Part shown: piece after piece, positions 5,591-7,514 of the stretch
Position numbering within the stretch: position 1 is the stretch's first letter
Layout of the letters: each line of letters begins with the position of its first letter
Origin: JBDHZK01 sp039811865
GTDB taxonomy: Bacteria; Actinomycetota; Actinomycetes; Propionibacteriales; Propionibacteriaceae
NCBI GenBank assembly: GCA_039811865.1
Contig: JBDHZK010000130.1
Location: 1 to 7,514 of the forward strand
Length of the DNA stretch: 7,514 nt
Direction of reading: 5' to 3'
The notes under the pieces: model-generated
Databases searched by the model: none
Told to the model about the DNA's origin: nothing
Seen by the model: only the letters and a program-made list of their open reading frames with translations
Translations under genes and position numbers: made by a program

Positions 5591-7514
5591 GCCCGCGACC
5601 CGCCGGACGCCGCCCGCTCAGCGGCGTCGAGGTTCACCGCCGCTGGCTGCAACTCGTCGAGACCGACGGCCCGTTCCTGTCGGTCCCGGTGCTCCGTGAG
5701 GTCTGGCCGCAGGGCATGCCTCAGCTCTCCGACGAGGCGGCGGCCGCCCTGCGGCGCGCCAAACCGGCCTTCGAGAAGGCCTGGGACGACCTGCAGGCGG
5801 GCGGTGATCCCGCGCAGTTCGAAACCGTTCGGGACGCCTTGGTCGAGGTCGTGCTGCGCGACGTGCTCGGCTGGGGCGAGTTCTACGTTCCCGGCGGCGG
5901 TGCTGAGGTGAGGTCGCCCAACCATCGGGTGACCGTGACGGCGGCCGGGGCCCTGGTGCGCAAAGGGGCTATGGGTGCGCTGGTGCTGGTGGTCGACCCG
6001 GTGGCGAGCCTGCACGACAACGCCGACGACGGGTGGGCGTCCTCTCCGATCGACCGGATGGAGCAGCTGCTGACGGCGTCCGGCTGCCCGGTCGGCGTTG
6101 TCACCGACGGCCGCTGGTGGGCTTTGGTCAGCAAGCAGCCCGAGGTCATGGTCGCTTCCGGCATCGTCGACGCCCTGACCTGGATCGAGGAGCCAGACCC
6201 CCCCAACGCTTTCGCCGAGCTGCTCAATCCGGGACGCCTGTTGGGCGGGCAGCCCGAGGGGCGTCTGGCGGCGCTGTTCAGGAAGTCCGTGGCTGCCGCC
6301 GAAGACATCACCGAGAGCCTCGGCGTCCAGGTGCGCCAAGCGGTGGAGCTGATCGTGCAGGCCTTTTCGGAGGCCGCCGCGGACGCCCGCCGCCGCGGCG
6401 CGCCCTTCCCGCTGCCCGACGACGGCGACGAGATCTACGCCGCGGTCGTCACGATCATGATGCGGGTCGTATTCCTGCTGTTCGCCCAGGAGCGCGGCCT
6501 GCTGCCGCAGAGCGCCCTGTTCACCGACGCCTACGGCCTGTCCGGACAACTGGACGCCCTGCGCGCCCGCGCGCTGGACGAGGGCGGCGAGGAGGCTCTG
6601 GAGCGTACCTTCGGGGTCTGGCATCGGTTGCTGGCCACATCGCGGGTGTTGTACCGCGGGGCGTCGTTCGAGGATGTCCGGCTGCCCGCCTACGGCGGCT
6701 CGCTGTTCGACCCCGACCGGTTCGCGTTCCTGGCAGCCCGCCGCGAGCGCGGCACGCTGGCCCTCCCGGTAAACGACCGGGTGATGATGCACGTGCTGGA
6801 CGCCGTCCAACTGGCCGACGTGAAGGGCTCGCGACGACCGATCTCGTTCAAAGACATCGACGTTGAGCAGATCGGCTACATCTACGAGGGCCTGCTGGGC
6901 CACACCTGCCGCTTCGTCGACGAGCCGGTGGTGGGCCTGATCGGCAAGCGCGGCGCGGAGCCGGAGATCCCGCTGTCGGTGCTGGCCGACCTCGCCGACG
7001 AGTTCGATGACGACGCAGCCCTGGCCACCGCGATCCTGGGCTGGGTCAAAGGCAACCAGCCGTCCGCGACCGGTCCGAGCGCTGCCGCCCTGAAGAAAGC
7101 GCTCGCCGCGCGCGATGCCCTCGTGGACGCCGAGCGGGCGATCCGGGCCGTCACCCACGACCCGGAGCTGGGCAGCGAACTCCGGGGCTGGATTGGCATC
7201 ATCCGGCGCGACCTGCGCAACCGGCCGATGGTGGTGGAGGCGGGTGGACTGGTCGTCGCCGAGACGCCGTCGCGCAAGAACGCGGGCGCCCACTACACGC
7301 CGCGCAGCCTCGCCGAGGAGGTCGTGCTGCACGCGCTGGAACCGATCGTCTATTCGCCCGGCCCCTACCAGACCCCCGACCGGGATGCCTGGATGCTCAA
7401 GTCGCCCGAGGAGATTCTGGAGCTCAAGGTCGCCGACATCGCCTGCGGTTCGGGGGCATTCCTCGTCGCCGCGGCCCGCTATCTGGCAGCCCGTCTGGTC
7501 GAGGCCTGGGACGC
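5587..7514 (+). CDS. drmMI: Eco57I-like N6-adenine DNA methyltransferase, DISARM DrmMI-like, 3' end outside window
   Basis: The first 642 residues of a large methyltransferase, open to the right edge. Residues about 110-180 hold a domain seen at the N terminus of type IIG/Eco57I-like and related defence methylases (SPIDRMEQLL, then VVTDGRWWAL with TDGRWW at 173-178). Residues 293-307 are RVVFLLFAQERGLLP, another hallmark of these proteins. GAHYTP (567-572) is the conserved motif X-like segment, and DIACGSGAF (617-625) is SAM-binding motif I. The catalytic NPPY motif, the target recognition domain and the end are not in the window. I see no clear PD-(D/E)xK nuclease triad in the N-terminal part, which argues against a self-contained type IIG restriction enzyme and for a modification subunit. 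The ATG overlaps the helicase TGA by 4 bp, so both are one operon. In DISARM the methylase marks host DNA as self. PglX of BREX is the main alternative. Confidence 0.78.
   Translation, partial: MSPRPAGRRPLSGVEVHRRWLQLVETDGPFLSVPVLREVWPQGMPQLSDEAAAALRRAKPAFEKAWDDLQAGGDPAQFETVRDALVEVVLRDVLGWGEFYVPGGGAEVRSPNHRVTVTAAGALVRKGAMGALVLVVDPVASLHDNADDGWASSPIDRMEQLLTASGCPVGVVTDGRWWALVSKQPEVMVASGIVDALTWIEEPDPPNAFAELLNPGRLLGGQPEGRLAALFRKSVAAAEDITESLGVQVRQAVELIVQAFSEAAADARRRGAPFPLPDDGDEIYAAVVTIMMRVVFLLFAQERGLLPQSALFTDAYGLSGQLDALRARALDEGGEEALERTFGVWHRLLATSRVLYRGASFEDVRLPAYGGSLFDPDRFAFLAARRERGTLALPVNDRVMMHVLDAVQLADVKGSRRPISFKDIDVEQIGYIYEGLLGHTCRFVDEPVVGLIGKRGAEPEIPLSVLADLADEFDDDAALATAILGWVKGNQPSATGPSAAALKKALAARDALVDAERAIRAVTHDPELGSELRGWIGIIRRDLRNRPMVVEAGGLVVAETPSRKNAGAHYTPRSLAEEVVLHALEPIVYSPGPYQTPDRDAWMLKSPEEILELKVADIACGSGAFLVAAARYLAARLVEAWD

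Noticed and set aside
5503..7332. A 609-codon open frame on the minus strand opposite the methyltransferase
   Set aside because: Same shadow effect: composition-driven, no domain, and opposite a frame with clear methyltransferase motifs.
5587..7514. Reading the methyltransferase as a stand-alone type IIG restriction-modification enzyme
   Set aside because: No nuclease triad seen and it is translationally coupled to a SNF2 helicase, which fits a multi-gene defence system better; the unseen 3' part prevents a final decision.

Overview
The window is GC-rich DNA with strong G/C preference at third codon positions, GTG and TTG starts with clear purine-rich ribosome binding sites, and a TANNNT-type promoter that appears to drive a leaderless mRNA. 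This fits a high-GC actinomycete chromosome; genus cannot be set from the sequence. No tRNA, rRNA, insertion sequence, integrase, attachment site or CRISPR array is visible.

Left part (1-530, minus strand): a small self-contained operon. A well-formed promoter (-35 TTGACT, 17 bp, -10 TAGACT) drives a cupin-fold protein, followed 20 bp later by the first 21 codons of what looks like a MarR-family regulator that leaves the window at base 1. Two near-identical palindromic operators, 44 bp apart, cover the -35 box and the predicted start point. This is the layout expected of an autorepressed regulator operon.

Middle (642-2260, minus strand): a two-gene, toxin-antitoxin-like module. The first gene encodes an Xre-type DNA-binding domain fused to an ImmA/IrrE-type zinc metallopeptidase (HELGH). 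The second, overlapping by 4 bp (ATGA), encodes a PIN-domain nuclease-like protein. The promoter puts the A of the ATG near +1, and a perfect 15-bp palindrome sits on its -35 box.

Right part (2399-7514, plus strand, divergent from the module): a 1063-aa SNF2-type helicase that matches the DrmD family of class 1 DISARM phage defence, overlapping by 4 bp (ATGA) with the 5' two thirds or so of an Eco57I-like N6-adenine DNA methyltransferase, probably DrmMI. The right edge cuts this gene just after the SAM-binding motif I. The DISARM core genes drmA, drmB and drmC would be expected next but lie outside the window, so the system assignment rests on the first two genes only.

The point of most interest is the 138-bp divergent intergenic region (2261-2398). 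The Xre-metallopeptidase/PIN module and the DISARM-like operon share it, and it holds the palindrome plus an extra half-site lying toward drmD. The arrangement suggests, but does not prove, that the Xre-ImmA protein also controls or senses the state of the defence operon.
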